Assembly: GCA_001940925.1 (NCBI GenBank)
Contig: MSGZ01000009.1
Span: 113,908-177,907, forward strand
Length of the DNA stretch: 64,000 nt
Source: Ruminococcus sp. Phil11
GTDB taxonomy: Bacteria > Bacillota > Clostridia > Oscillospirales > Ruminococcaceae
Reading direction: 5' to 3'
In this document: positions 42,609-52,368 of the stretch, one piece after another
How positions within the stretch are numbered: position 1 is the first letter of the stretch
Layout: the number at the start of each line of letters is the position of its first letter
Translations under genes and position numbers: made by a program
The notes under the pieces: model-generated
What the model saw: the letters and a program-made list of their open reading frames with translations, nothing else
Told to the model about the DNA's origin: nothing
The model's database searches: none

Positions 42609-43238
42609 ATGGAAGACAGAATGCAAACGATCAACTCGAAGAAGAATACGCATATTTCGATCGGGATTATTCCGGGGCATTATGCGACGAACCATTCCCA
42701 TGTCAATTATTATCTGGATATGACCTCGATCAAAACCAGCATGAAAATGGCACGCGATGCAGCACACGACCTCGGTGCGGAATTCTATAATGTGTATATT
42801 GATACGGTGATCTGTCTGGAGGGCACGGAGATGCTCGGCGCATTTCTCGCGGAGTATCTCTCCGGCAACGGCATCAATCTCGGCAAGGACATCAATCTGA
42901 TCACGCCGGAGATGAATGCGGTCAATCAGATGATCTTCCGTGACAACACGCAGAAGAAGATCTGGGGCAAGCGCGTGCTGATCCTTGTCAGCTCCGCGTC
43001 CACCGGCCAGACGATCAACAGGGCGATCGACTGCCTGCAGTATTACAGCGGCGAAATGGTCGCGATCGGCGCGATCTTCTCCGCGATCGAGGCGGTCAAC
43101 GGCATTGAGGTCAAGGCACTGTTCAAGGAGACGGACCTGCCGCATTACGACAATTACGCGTCTGACGAATGCCCGCTCTGCAAGAAGGGCATCAAGGTCG
43201 ATGCACTCATCAACAGCTTCGGCTACTCCAAGCTGTGA
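42609..43238 (+). CDS. Phosphoribosyltransferase-like protein (orotate PRT type)
   Basis: A 209-residue cytoplasmic protein. The hydrophobic strand plus loop KRVLILVSSASTGQTINRAIDCLQYY (~125-150) matches the PRPP-binding site of type I phosphoribosyltransferases, except that the usual two acidic residues (DD before the loop) are SS here. The C-terminus contains CPLCKKG, a possible small metal site. With the acidic pair missing, activity is uncertain; it may be a regulatory relative. AGGAGG lies ten bases before the ATG at 42609; the longer frame to 42573 is not used. Not part of a pyrimidine operon here. Confidence 0.75.
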   Translation: MEDRMQTINSKKNTHISIGIIPGHYATNHSHVNYYLDMTSIKTSMKMARDAAHDLGAEFYNVYIDTVICLEGTEMLGAFLAEYLSGNGINLGKDINLITPEMNAVNQMIFRDNTQKKIWGKRVLILVSSASTGQTINRAIDCLQYYSGEMVAIGAIFSAIEAVNGIEVKALFKETDLPHYDNYASDECPLCKKGIKVDALINSFGYSKL

Positions 43239-43253
43239 TTCATCGAAAGCAAA

Positions 43254-43284
43254 GCCGGTATCCTGCGGGATACCGGCTTTTTTG
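43254..43284 (+). terminator. Terminator after the phosphoribosyltransferase-like gene
   Basis: GCCGGTATCC/GGATACCGGC perfect stem followed by TTTTTT. Confidence 0.92.
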
Positions 43285-43581
43285 TTATGCGTCCTCGGTC
43301 AGATCGTCTCTGGATACGGAAAAGACCGTCCGGCCTGTCGTGGATTCCACGCCGTCGGGGAGCGAGGTATCGACCTCGACGAACAGCGGCATCTCGCGGA
43401 GCACGGTGCAGCGGATCACGCCGTCACCGGGGATCATCGGGTCGGTTTCCGCCGTAAAGACCGGCAGCTTATCCTCAAAGAAATGCGTCTGACCCTCGTA
43501 GTCCGTCATGAAGCATTCGACGCGCTCGGGATAGGTGTCATTTTCGATCACGCGCCGGATCCTGACTTTCAGTCCGTACAT
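43285..43581 (-). CDS. Small conserved-looking hypothetical protein
   Basis: A 98-residue soluble protein (MYGLKVRIRRVIENDTYP...) that I do not recognise. It is acidic, without signal peptide or membrane helix, and seems mostly beta-strand. AAGGAGG precedes the ATG, so translation is credible. It begins 20 bases after the stop of the large subtilase on the same strand and could be co-transcribed; its end abuts the terminator shared with the converging gene. Confidence 0.75.
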   Translation of the reverse strand: MYGLKVRIRRVIENDTYPERVECFMTDYEGQTHFFEDKLPVFTAETDPMIPGDGVIRCTVLREMPLFVEVDTSLPDGVESTTGRTVFSVSRDDLTEDA

Positions 43582-43601
43582 ATAGCTTCCTCCTTGATGC
43601 G

Positions 43602-46600
43602 TTATGAAATCTGGTCGTTCTCAAAGAACGGCAGTTCTGCAAGACTGACGGTTTCGGCAGGCGGTTCGAGCTGCTGCATCAGTGCAAACAGGTCGCGCAG
43701 GTCAATGCAGCCGTCCTGATTGAGGTCAGCAGCCGCAGCCTGTGCCGCGGTAAAGGTGACGCCGTCAGATTCCGTCAGGAACTTCTGCAGCAGAATGACG
43801 TCGTGGTAATCCGGACTGCCGCTGCCGTTGATGTCGCCGCTCTGTGCAAAATCGGAATCGGTCAGGATATAGTGATAATCCTGATTGACGCAGAGCTCGT
43901 GGATGATACTGCCCTTCGTTGTGTAGAACGTGCAGGCTTCTGCAAACGGTGCAAATGCCAGCGGATCAATGTCCCGGACCGGGTATACCGCACCGGTTTC
44001 GGGATCCTTGATGTTTGCCGGGATCTTCAGAGCGCGGGTATCATCTGTCACGCCGATGACGGCCGCTTCACCGGATGCTGCAATATGGTACCGGATGCCG
44101 TCAGCCGTCAGCTCGAATTCTGCGGGCTTTCCTTCGATGCATACCGAATACGGCCGCGGGAGATCCTGAATGACATTGTACAGCATATAATCGCTGATGA
44201 CAAGAATCTCAAGAGAATCGTTCTTTTTCAGTTCCAGCTTGACTTCCGTTTCCTCGGTAAGCCGCGGTACGTCCCCGTTGATATAGTACAGCACGGAGAT
44301 GTTCTGCTGCTCGTGATCCGGCAGCGTCAGCGTATAATTGTAATCATACGGTGCCGTGAAGCTGTATTTCTGCACCGTGCCCGGGAAACAGGTTTTCTCA
44401 CACTGTACGGGTTTGCCGTCCTGCAGCGTGACAGGTTCGGGCTGTCCGTCTGCCGGAGCATCCGGGTACGACCCGATGCGCTCCGGCGCGATGCAGTAGG
44501 TGACCTCGGTTTCGCCGATGTAGCTGCCGCAGCCGCGGAACGCAAGATAGGCGCGGCCGAGATGCCGCTGCGTACCGATCAGGCAGACAGTATAGTCGGT
44601 GCCTTCTTCCAGAACTTTGCCGTTTTCCGTCAGCGTACAGACCGGCTGCATTCCGTACATCACGACCTCCGTGATCCCGATCTCCGCATCATCAAGCAGG
44701 CGGCAGTCCGGGATCAGTGAGAACGTGACCTTGCCCTTTTCCGTCTGATACAGATTTGAAACCGAGATCTTATAGGTCTTGCCCGGCTCGACGGTCAGGA
44801 GACTGTAGCGGTAGCCTGTTCCGCTCAGCGATTCCATGGCGGTGCCGTCCGGCGCATAAACCGTCAGGATGCTGCAGTTCAGCGAATCGGCCGTGATGCC
44901 GTACTGTTCCTTGTCCGGCGTCCAGCTGTAGACTGCCGGATCGCTGCCGAGCGAAACGGTCTGTGTCCCCTCGGTCAGCGCGGGCAGCGTTCCGTCTGTT
45001 TTCGGCAGCACGGTAAACGTCCGGATGACCTCACCGTAATAATCGCCGATGCCGGTGAGCGTCACCTGATATCTGCCTGCGTCCGTGACAGTCAGGTCTT
45101 TCCCGATCTGATAGTCTTTGCCTTCTTCCAGCAGCTTGTCATCCATTGTGACGCGGAATGCGGGTCTGACCGGCTTTCCGGTGTATTCTGTGTTCAGCGG
45201 GATGATCTTTGCCTGCTTGAGCTCGCTCTGCACCTTCTCAAGCCGGAAGGTCAGCGGCATTTTGAATACGCTCTTGTTGACGCCGGTATCCAGCCACAGC
45301 TGGCTGAAGCCCTCGTGCATTTCCGTGATCTGCGTATCGGAAACAGAACCGCTCGCGCCGAATACCCGGGATTCCAGCATACCGTTGATATGTACGTTTC
45401 TGTTCTCGGCGACAAGTCTGACCGTGCAGGCGGTGTCTGTATAGAACGTGAATTTCGCGGAAGTCGGGGTGAACAGGATCGGTTCGCCGATGCTGTATAC
45501 CCGTTTGGCGTTGATCGAAAGCGTTTTGTCAAGCGTATAATTGAGATCGTCCGGCAGCGCCGAAGGTGCTTTTTCAGCGACATTGACTGTGAAATCCTTG
45601 CTTTCCAGGATGCCGTCCGGACCGGTCAGCACGGCGCGGAACTGATAGGTGCCGGCAGTGCTGCGTGTTCCGGTGAAGGCCGAGCGGTTCAGGTCGAAGG
45701 AATTTCCTTCGTTTATGACCGCGTCGGCGGGCACCTTTTCCTCCTTGCCGTCCGTGATCTCATACCATGTGAGCCATGTTTCCGGATCCTTGACATAAGC
45801 CGCATACAGCGTGAACGGTTTGCCGGGCTGCACATTGATCCTCGACTGCTCGGTGATCAGCGTCTGCTCCGGGAAATACGGGATACTGAACTTTTCGGCT
45901 TCCGCACGGATGCAGGATTCCTTCGGCCCGATGATATATGAACAGGCACTTGCGGAGCGGATCTCAGCGATTTTCAGCTTTTCGGAGATCCGAAGGGATT
46001 TCATTCCCTCTGTATTCAGCACGACGGATTCCGCATTCGGCAGCCAGATCAGGTTTTCCGTGGCGATAAAGGTATCTTCTTCTGTTTTCGTGAGCGTCGG
46101 GAATATGAACGCACCGCCGACTGTTGCGCCGACTGCCTGTTCCTCGATCTCCTCCAGTGCATCGAAAAAGACCGGCGTATCCCCGACATTCAGGCCGATC
46201 AGCGAGACCCGGCCGAGCTTTTTCAGCTTGGAATAATCAATGCTTTTTATGCTCAGATCGCAGCCGTATAAAGCAAGGGAGCCGAGCTCTGTGATGCCCG
46301 GTGCGTTCAGCTCTTTCAGTCCGTTACAGTCACAGAACACGTTATTCTTCAGAACCGTGACCGACGCAGGAAGCGTGACCGAAGTAATACCGCTGCCCGA
46401 AAATGCACCTTCACCAAGCTCTCTGAGATTGGTCAGGTTCCACGCTCTGATAAGAGGCGTGGCGGCAAACGCATAATCGCCGATTGCGGTCAGCTTTTCC
46501 GGTTCAAATTGCAGTGTGTTCATACTGGTACAGCCGTCAAAAGCATGATCCGGTATCTCTGTCAGTGAATCGTCCGGTTCGGGGGAGCAGGGGAGTTCTG

Positions 46601-48725
46601 TACAGTTCATGAATGCACCCTCACCGAGCTTTTCCAGCTTTGCGGTCACGAGCTCCCACAGCACCGTATTTGCAAACGCATAATCTCCGATCTCGGTAAC
46701 GCCGTTTCCGGTCAGCTGTTCCAGCGGCGTGCCGTAAAACGCCCGGCTGCCGATGGATGTGACGGAATCCGGCAAAATGACCGATCTCACATTGCTGTTC
46801 ATGAACGCCCTGTCACCGATCGCTTTCAGATAATCTCCGGAAAAATTATTTGTCAGATCGAGCTCCCGCATTACGCCGTTATATTCGATCAGAACACCGT
46901 TTTCAATGGTAAACGGTGTATTGACTTCCTTTCCGCCGATGCAGATATAAGCTGCCGTGCTTTTGCTGCCTGCATCGCTGCGGATGACCGCTGCACGGAT
47001 CACTGCGCTTTTCGTCAGCTTCGGGATGCCTGTATACAGCGTGCCGTTCAGTTCATCCGGCTCAGAGCCGTCCAGCGTATAATAAATGGGATCGTCCGGG
47101 GAATCCGATACAAATGAAAGCGTGACGCTTTCTTCTGCTTCGTAGTAAGGTGCATCGCCCTTTGCTCCGTTCACGATGATATGCGGCGGTGCGAGATAGG
47201 CACCTGAAATGAATGCGCCGCGCAGATTGATGAGACCGGCACCGTAGCAGGCCGCTGCGGTCATATTGCCGTTTGGCGGGTCGGGCAGCCGGATCGCATG
47301 ATCCTGCAGCATTTTGCGGAGCTCTGCGGTTTTCATCTTCGGCTTTGCGCTCAGCAGATCGGCACATGCAGCCGCCGCGAACGGTGCCGCCATGCTGGTG
47401 CCGGTCATCGGGACCAGCGCATCCGGTGCGTCGATCCCGGCACTGATGATATCCTGACCCGGTGCTGTAAAATCAACGCATGAGCCGTTGTTGCTGAACA
47501 TGCAGAACACATATCCTTTCGGGTCTGTATAATCCGGTGCGGTCTCGCTGCCTGCGTCATACCAGACCGCGGAAATGCAGATCGCGGCATCATAACAGCC
47601 CGGCGAGGAATAATTCGCGTCATAGGCTGAATTTCCGGCTGCGACACAGCAGGGGATATCCGCCTCCGATATTGAACGCATGCCCTCCAGCATCAGCGGC
47701 GAATCGCCGTCACCGCCGAGGCTCATGCTGATGACATCGGCTTTCTGCTCCACGGCGTACATCATGCCGCAGTAGATCATGAGGTCTGTGCCGTAGCCGT
47801 CATCCGCAATGACCTTGACCGGCAGGATCTTGACCGATTCCGGCGTGTTCTGGCAGATGATGCCGGCACAGTGCGTGCCGTGGCCGTGCTGATCATTCAG
47901 GGAAAACACACTGGAATCGGTGCAGTCAATGCCGTTTTCCTGAATGCGTCCTTGGAACCAGCTGTGCTCCGCGTAAATGCCGGAATCGAGCACTGCGACC
48001 GTGATCTCGGGCAGCTCCGGGTTATGCTCTTTCAGCCATGCGAGATAATCGGCGGTTCCGATCGCGTCATAGCCCCATGATTTGGTATCCTCCGCAGCCG
48101 TTAAGCCGGCGGTCTCCGCTTCCGGAACGGCCGTGCTGTCCGCATACCGGATTTTGTCCGGCTGAACAAAGCGGACGCTGCTGTTCTGCTGATAGGAACG
48201 GTATGCCTGATAGGCCGCCTGCGGGGAATCGTACTGGATGACATGCAGCCCGTTGTAGCCCTCTGCGGTGATGCTGCCGCCGAGCGGGTCAACCGCTTTG
48301 CTGCTCGAAACGACCAGTCTTGCGGTCTGGAACGGCGAACGGACAGTCAGGCTGCCGTCTGCTTCCGTGACGATCTCGCAGCCCATGGCTTCGGCTGCCT
48401 GCTCTGCGGTGATCTGTTCGCCGGAGCCGGAAACGCTGTCAGCGGTCAGTGTTCCGTCTGATACGGTGAATCCGCCGTAGCTTTCGCCGACGGGTCTGCC
48501 GTCACAGAGGATCTGTCCGGATGCCGGATCACAGCTCAGTACTTCAAAGGGCTCTGCTTCCGGTTCAGCGGAGGCAGTCAGCATGGCGGAAAAATCCGCA
48601 GCACTGCGCACCGTACCGAGCGGGATCAGCTTCGGTGCGGGCAGTCCGGTTCCGACGCCCTGCAGCAGGATCACGGCAGCGGAAATTGCGGCAGCATGTT
48701 TGTACAGATAGTTCATCGACTTCAT
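43602..48725 (-). CDS. Dockerin-bearing subtilisin-like protease with BspA-type leucine-rich repeats
   Basis: A 1707-residue secreted protein. Order: signal peptide (~1-30), prodomain, peptidase S8 domain (~215-510) with catalytic Asp in AVLDSGI (~245), His in HGHGTHCAGI (~283) and Ser in GTSMAAP (~443). Then a chitobiase-type segment (YYTLDGSEPDELNGTLYTG), BspA-like LRR_5 repeats (~610-960; e.g. LTAIGDYAFAATPL), several Ig-like domains, and a C-terminal dockerin (~1625-1690) with GDINGSGSPDYHDVI and ADLNQDGCIDLRDL. The catalytic triad is complete, so it is probably an active protease docked on the cellulosome or cell surface. Two possible starts, 48725 and 48716. Confidence 0.9.
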   Translation of the reverse strand: MKSMNYLYKHAAAISAAVILLQGVGTGLPAPKLIPLGTVRSAADFSAMLTASAEPEAEPFEVLSCDPASGQILCDGRPVGESYGGFTVSDGTLTADSVSGSGEQITAEQAAEAMGCEIVTEADGSLTVRSPFQTARLVVSSSKAVDPLGGSITAEGYNGLHVIQYDSPQAAYQAYRSYQQNSSVRFVQPDKIRYADSTAVPEAETAGLTAAEDTKSWGYDAIGTADYLAWLKEHNPELPEITVAVLDSGIYAEHSWFQGRIQENGIDCTDSSVFSLNDQHGHGTHCAGIICQNTPESVKILPVKVIADDGYGTDLMIYCGMMYAVEQKADVISMSLGGDGDSPLMLEGMRSISEADIPCCVAAGNSAYDANYSSPGCYDAAICISAVWYDAGSETAPDYTDPKGYVFCMFSNNGSCVDFTAPGQDIISAGIDAPDALVPMTGTSMAAPFAAAACADLLSAKPKMKTAELRKMLQDHAIRLPDPPNGNMTAAACYGAGLINLRGAFISGAYLAPPHIIVNGAKGDAPYYEAEESVTLSFVSDSPDDPIYYTLDGSEPDELNGTLYTGIPKLTKSAVIRAAVIRSDAGSKSTAAYICIGGKEVNTPFTIENGVLIEYNGVMRELDLTNNFSGDYLKAIGDRAFMNSNVRSVILPDSVTSIGSRAFYGTPLEQLTGNGVTEIGDYAFANTVLWELVTAKLEKLGEGAFMNCTELPCSPEPDDSLTEIPDHAFDGCTSMNTLQFEPEKLTAIGDYAFAATPLIRAWNLTNLRELGEGAFSGSGITSVTLPASVTVLKNNVFCDCNGLKELNAPGITELGSLALYGCDLSIKSIDYSKLKKLGRVSLIGLNVGDTPVFFDALEEIEEQAVGATVGGAFIFPTLTKTEEDTFIATENLIWLPNAESVVLNTEGMKSLRISEKLKIAEIRSASACSYIIGPKESCIRAEAEKFSIPYFPEQTLITEQSRINVQPGKPFTLYAAYVKDPETWLTWYEITDGKEEKVPADAVINEGNSFDLNRSAFTGTRSTAGTYQFRAVLTGPDGILESKDFTVNVAEKAPSALPDDLNYTLDKTLSINAKRVYSIGEPILFTPTSAKFTFYTDTACTVRLVAENRNVHINGMLESRVFGASGSVSDTQITEMHEGFSQLWLDTGVNKSVFKMPLTFRLEKVQSELKQAKIIPLNTEYTGKPVRPAFRVTMDDKLLEEGKDYQIGKDLTVTDAGRYQVTLTGIGDYYGEVIRTFTVLPKTDGTLPALTEGTQTVSLGSDPAVYSWTPDKEQYGITADSLNCSILTVYAPDGTAMESLSGTGYRYSLLTVEPGKTYKISVSNLYQTEKGKVTFSLIPDCRLLDDAEIGITEVVMYGMQPVCTLTENGKVLEEGTDYTVCLIGTQRHLGRAYLAFRGCGSYIGETEVTYCIAPERIGSYPDAPADGQPEPVTLQDGKPVQCEKTCFPGTVQKYSFTAPYDYNYTLTLPDHEQQNISVLYYINGDVPRLTEETEVKLELKKNDSLEILVISDYMLYNVIQDLPRPYSVCIEGKPAEFELTADGIRYHIAASGEAAVIGVTDDTRALKIPANIKDPETGAVYPVRDIDPLAFAPFAEACTFYTTKGSIIHELCVNQDYHYILTDSDFAQSGDINGSGSPDYHDVILLQKFLTESDGVTFTAAQAAAADLNQDGCIDLRDLFALMQQLEPPAETVSLAELPFFENDQIS

Positions 48726-48767
48726 CTCACTTTCTGCGTATTGTTTCCGGCAGCGGCCGGATACAGA

Positions 48768-48796
48768 AACAGCCCGCGTCGTGATGCACGGGCTGT
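48768..48796 (-). terminator. Terminator after pta
   Basis: ACAGCCCG/CGGGCTGT stem between pta and the subtilase gene, with a short T-rich end on the minus strand. Confidence 0.65.
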
Positions 48797-48814
48797 CTGT
48801 AATCGGGATCGGGA

Positions 48815-49831
48815 TTATGCCATGCCTGCGGTGATGATCGCCATTTTGTAGACCTCATCAGCGTTGCAGCCGCGGGAAAGGTCATTGATCGGCGCGTTCA
48901 GACCCTGCAGAATCGGGCCGTAAGCCTCAAAGCCGCCGAGTCTCTGTGCGATCTTATAGCCGATGTTGCCGGCCTCGATCAGCGGGAAGATGAAGGTATT
49001 TGCCTGACCTGCGACCTTGGAATCCGGGCACTTGGTCTTTGCGACCTCGGCGGAAACAGCCGCGTCAAACTGGAACTCACCGTCAATTGTCAGCTCCGGA
49101 TCGATCTTTCTCGCTTCGATGACCGCATCGTGGCTCAGCTGGACGGTCGCGCCCTTGCCGGAGCCGTAGGTCGAGAAGCTCAGCACGGCGACCTTCGGGT
49201 CAATGCCGAAGAACGCAGCGGTTCTTGCAGTCTCGACAGCGACCTCTGCGAGCTGCTGTGCAGCGGTCAGGGTCACGTTGCCGTCCTTGTCCACGCGGTC
49301 GGAGTAGCTGATGTTGATCGCGCAGTCGCCCATTGCGATCTTCTCCTCTGCGCCGTCCTTCTCACGGAACAGGATGAACGAGGAGCTGACCAGATTGGAG
49401 CCCTTCTTTGTCTTGATAATCTGCAGTGCCGGACGGACGGTGTCTGCGGTGGAGTAGGTCGCACCGCCGAGCAGTGCGTCAGCCTTGCCCGCCTTGACGA
49501 GCATCGTACCGAAGTAGTTGGACTTCTGCAGGGCAGTGCGGCATTCTTCTTCGCTCATCTTGCCCTTGCGGAGCTCGACCATCTGTGCGACCAGCGCGTC
49601 CATTTCCGGATAGGTCAGCGGATCGAGGACTGTTGCCTTTGCGACGTCAAAGCCGCCTGCCTTTGCAGCAGCAGCGACCTCGTCTGCATTGCCGCAGAGA
49701 ACGACACCCATCAGATCTTCCTTCAGAAGTCTGTCAGCTGCGGAGAGGATTCTCGCATCGGTACCCTCGGTGAAAACGATCGTTTTTTTGCTTGCCTTCA
49801 GATTCGCAAGCAGCTTGTCAAACATGCCCAT
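48815..49831 (-). CDS. pta: Phosphate acetyltransferase
   Basis: A 338-residue enzyme converting acetyl-CoA and phosphate to acetyl phosphate, which acetate kinase then uses to make ATP; acetate formation is a main fermentation route in Ruminococcus. It is the short, single-domain form. Motifs: IVFTEGTDARILSAADRL, ALLGGATYSTADTVRPALQIIKTKKG, MGDCAINI, AVLSFSTYGSGKG and AGQANTFIFPLIEAGNIGYKIAQRLGG. GGAGG precedes the ATG at 49831. No acetate kinase gene is adjacent. Confidence 0.96.
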   Translation of the reverse strand: MGMFDKLLANLKASKKTIVFTEGTDARILSAADRLLKEDLMGVVLCGNADEVAAAAKAGGFDVAKATVLDPLTYPEMDALVAQMVELRKGKMSEEECRTALQKSNYFGTMLVKAGKADALLGGATYSTADTVRPALQIIKTKKGSNLVSSSFILFREKDGAEEKIAMGDCAINISYSDRVDKDGNVTLTAAQQLAEVAVETARTAAFFGIDPKVAVLSFSTYGSGKGATVQLSHDAVIEARKIDPELTIDGEFQFDAAVSAEVAKTKCPDSKVAGQANTFIFPLIEAGNIGYKIAQRLGGFEAYGPILQGLNAPINDLSRGCNADEVYKMAIITAGMA

Positions 49832-49896
49832 AATTGAACCTCCAGGATTTATTATTTGCTCCGTGCCGGTTTGCGGTACGGATAAGCTGCAGGAAT

Positions 49897-49925
49897 ATTA
49901 TAACACATTATGCAAAAAATTGCAA
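49897..49925 (-). promoter_or_regulatory. Promoter of pta
   Basis: Minus strand TTGCAA (49925-49920), 17 bases, TATAAT (49902-49897). Confidence 0.75.
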
Positions 49926-49967
49926 TGGGAGCAATGCGAAAAATTTTCAACTGTGTATCCGGAAATG

Positions 49968-51110
49968 TCAGCGTCCGGCATAAAGCCTGATCAGTCTGCC
50001 GACCTGCTCCGCGGTATCGGTCAGCGCGGCGGCGGCATTGGCAAGCTCCATAGCTTGCTCTGCGGTACAGATGCCGCGCAGGATCGGGAAAAACGCGTCG
50101 ATCCCGCAGGCATTGCAGGCTGATGCGCCGTCTTTGACGATCCCGCTGAACGCGATGACCGGTTTGCCGTATTGCTTTGCCGCTGCCGCGATCCCGGCGG
50201 GCGCCTTGCCCATCGCGGTCTGCGCATCGAGGCAGCCTTCCCCGGTGACGATCAGGTCAGCATCCCGGATCGCATCCGCAAGACCCGTCATGCGGATGAC
50301 CAGTCCGATGCCCGGTTCGCATTCCGCATGAAGAAAGCTCTGCAGCGCGAATCCGACGCCGCCCGCGGCACCTGCGCCCTTTGCATCCGGATCGGCGTCC
50401 GGAACAAAGGCGCGGACAACATCTGCATAATGCTGCATGGCGGTCTCCATAATTTCGACGGCTTCCGCACCTGCACCCTTCTGCGGCGCAAAAATGCGGC
50501 TGCATCCGGATTCCCCGCAGAGCGGATTTGCAACGTCACTTGCTACATGAAAGCTGCATTCCGAAAGCTCCGGCATGACGCCGCTGCGGTCAATTACGGC
50601 GATCTCAGAGAGACCCGCAGTGCCCTCCGGAACAGGGCTGCCGTCACGGTCAAGAAAACGAAAGCCGAGCGCACGGAGCAGCCCCGTGCCGCCGTCATTC
50701 GTCGCGCTGCCGCCGATGCCGAGCAGAAAGCTTCTGCAGCCCTGCATGACCGCATCGCGGATCATTTCCCCGAAGCCGCGCGTCGTCGTTTTCATCGGGT
50801 CGCGCTCCGGTATGGTGAGCAGCGGCAGTCCGGATGCAGCAGCAAGTTCAATGACCGCCGTCCGGTCGGGGAGAATGCCGTATTTTGCCTGTATCGGTCT
50901 GCCGAGCGGATCGGAGACCGTGACGCTGCGGTACTGCCCGTGCAGTCCGCTGACCAGTGCGATTGTGGTTCCCTCACCGCCGTCCGCGACCGGATAAACC
51001 GCGATCTCTGCTGTCGGATCGGCGCGCAGAAATCCGGCGGCAGCGGCCTGTCCTGCTTCGGACGAGGACAGACTGCCTTTGAATGAATCCATTGCAATGA
51101 CGATCTTCAT
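49968..51110 (-). CDS. Glycerate kinase
   Basis: A 380-residue kinase of the GlxK/GarK family, phosphorylating glycerate. It starts KIVIAMDSFKGSLSSSEA, typical for the family, and shows VADGGEGTTIAL, GIGGSATNDGGTGLLRALG, HVASDVANPLCG and IVTGEGCLDAQTAMGKAP. The first residues overlap the hflX stop by four bases, so the two are translationally linked. It is the last gene of the operon that starts with the RiPP precursor at 53704. Confidence 0.94.
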   Translation of the reverse strand: MKIVIAMDSFKGSLSSSEAGQAAAAGFLRADPTAEIAVYPVADGGEGTTIALVSGLHGQYRSVTVSDPLGRPIQAKYGILPDRTAVIELAAASGLPLLTIPERDPMKTTTRGFGEMIRDAVMQGCRSFLLGIGGSATNDGGTGLLRALGFRFLDRDGSPVPEGTAGLSEIAVIDRSGVMPELSECSFHVASDVANPLCGESGCSRIFAPQKGAGAEAVEIMETAMQHYADVVRAFVPDADPDAKGAGAAGGVGFALQSFLHAECEPGIGLVIRMTGLADAIRDADLIVTGEGCLDAQTAMGKAPAGIAAAAKQYGKPVIAFSGIVKDGASACNACGIDAFFPILRGICTAEQAMELANAAAALTDTAEQVGRLIRLYAGR

Positions 51111-52357
51111 TCCGGCTTTACCTCATATTCCGCGGCCTTCTTCTGCCGCTTCACATCGACCGTGATATCGACGAGCGTGCCGTCCGCGGTATATTCCTCG
51201 GAAAAGAGTTTGCCTTCCTCGCGGAGCAGCTGCAGAAAACCGCCCTCTGCATAGGGGATGCAGAGCCTCATCCGTTTGGCGGTCTGCGGCAGATGCGCAC
51301 AGATCGCACGGAGCAGCTCGTCGGTGCCGGTGCCGTTTTTCGCGCTGATCCAGACCGTGTCCGGCTCATTGTGCTGATTCAGGTCAACGAGGTCCGCTTT
51401 ATTCAGCACATGGATCTGCGGGATCTCCGCGCAGCCGAGATCATTCAGCAGATCCTGCGTGATCTGCATCCGCTCGCGGATATCGGGCTCCGAGGCGTCA
51501 AGTACGTGCAGGATCAGGTCTGCCTGCGCGGTCTCCTCGAGCGTGGAGCGGAACGCTTCGACCAGATGATGCGGCAGGCGGCGGATCAGCCCGACGGTAT
51601 CGGACAGCAGCACCGTTCTGCCGTCGGGGAGCTCCAGTGCCCGCGCCGTGACGTCCAGTGTTGCGAACAGCTTGTTCTCGGCCAGTACGCCCGCATCCGT
51701 CAGCATATTGAACAGCGTGGACTTTCCCGCATTCGTATAGCCGACGATCGCAGCCGTGAGGATGCCGTCCTTTTTGCGGCGGCTCCCGAGAAATTTCCGG
51801 TGTTTTTCCATTTCTTTGAGCGCGTGTTCCAGTGTCGAAATACGCGTGCGGATATGCCGACGGTCGGTTTCCAGCTTGGTCTCGCCGGGGCCGCGTGTCC
51901 CGATGCCGCCGCCCAGTCTCGAAAGCGCGGTCCCGCTGCCGGTCAGACGGCTCAGCCGGTATTTGTACTGCGCGAGCGAGACCTGCACCTTGCCCTCGGC
52001 GGTTCTGGCGCGTCCGGCAAAAATGTCGAGGATCAGCATGGTGCGGTCAATGATCCTGCAGTCGGTCGCATCGGTCAGATTGCGCAGCTGAATGCCGGTC
52101 AGCTCGGTATCAAAAATGAGCATGTCCGCTTCGAGTGCTTCGGTCAGTGCTTTGACTTCTTCCAGCTTGCCGCTGCCGATGCAGGTCGCGGCCTCGGGAT
52201 TGCTCCGCGGCTGGATGACGCAGCGCAGCACCTCGCAGCCGGCGGTCTCTGCCAGTGCAGAAAGCTCCTGCATGGAGATCTCCGCGTCATATTCTCCGGT
52301 ATCCAGCCCGACTAAGATCGCTCTCGGCGCGGATACCTCCTGTAAATTTTCGTGCAT
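51107..52357 (-). CDS. hflX: GTPase HflX
   Basis: A 416-residue ribosome-associated GTPase that rescues stalled or damaged ribosomes, for example under antibiotic or heat stress. The N-terminal HflX domain ends in GGGIGTRGPGETKLETDRRHI, the signature loop; the G domain has GYTNAGKST (G1), DTVGLIRRLP (G3) and NKADLVD (G4). It begins 11 bases after the radical SAM gene's stop and overlaps glycerate kinase by four bases. Co-transcription with a RiPP maturase is unusual for this housekeeping gene. Confidence 0.95.
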   Translation of the reverse strand: MHENLQEVSAPRAILVGLDTGEYDAEISMQELSALAETAGCEVLRCVIQPRSNPEAATCIGSGKLEEVKALTEALEADMLIFDTELTGIQLRNLTDATDCRIIDRTMLILDIFAGRARTAEGKVQVSLAQYKYRLSRLTGSGTALSRLGGGIGTRGPGETKLETDRRHIRTRISTLEHALKEMEKHRKFLGSRRKKDGILTAAIVGYTNAGKSTLFNMLTDAGVLAENKLFATLDVTARALELPDGRTVLLSDTVGLIRRLPHHLVEAFRSTLEETAQADLILHVLDASEPDIRERMQITQDLLNDLGCAEIPQIHVLNKADLVDLNQHNEPDTVWISAKNGTGTDELLRAICAHLPQTAKRMRLCIPYAEGGFLQLLREEGKLFSEEYTADGTLVDITVDVKRQKKAAEYEVKPE

Positions 52358-52368
52358 ACAGCACCCCT

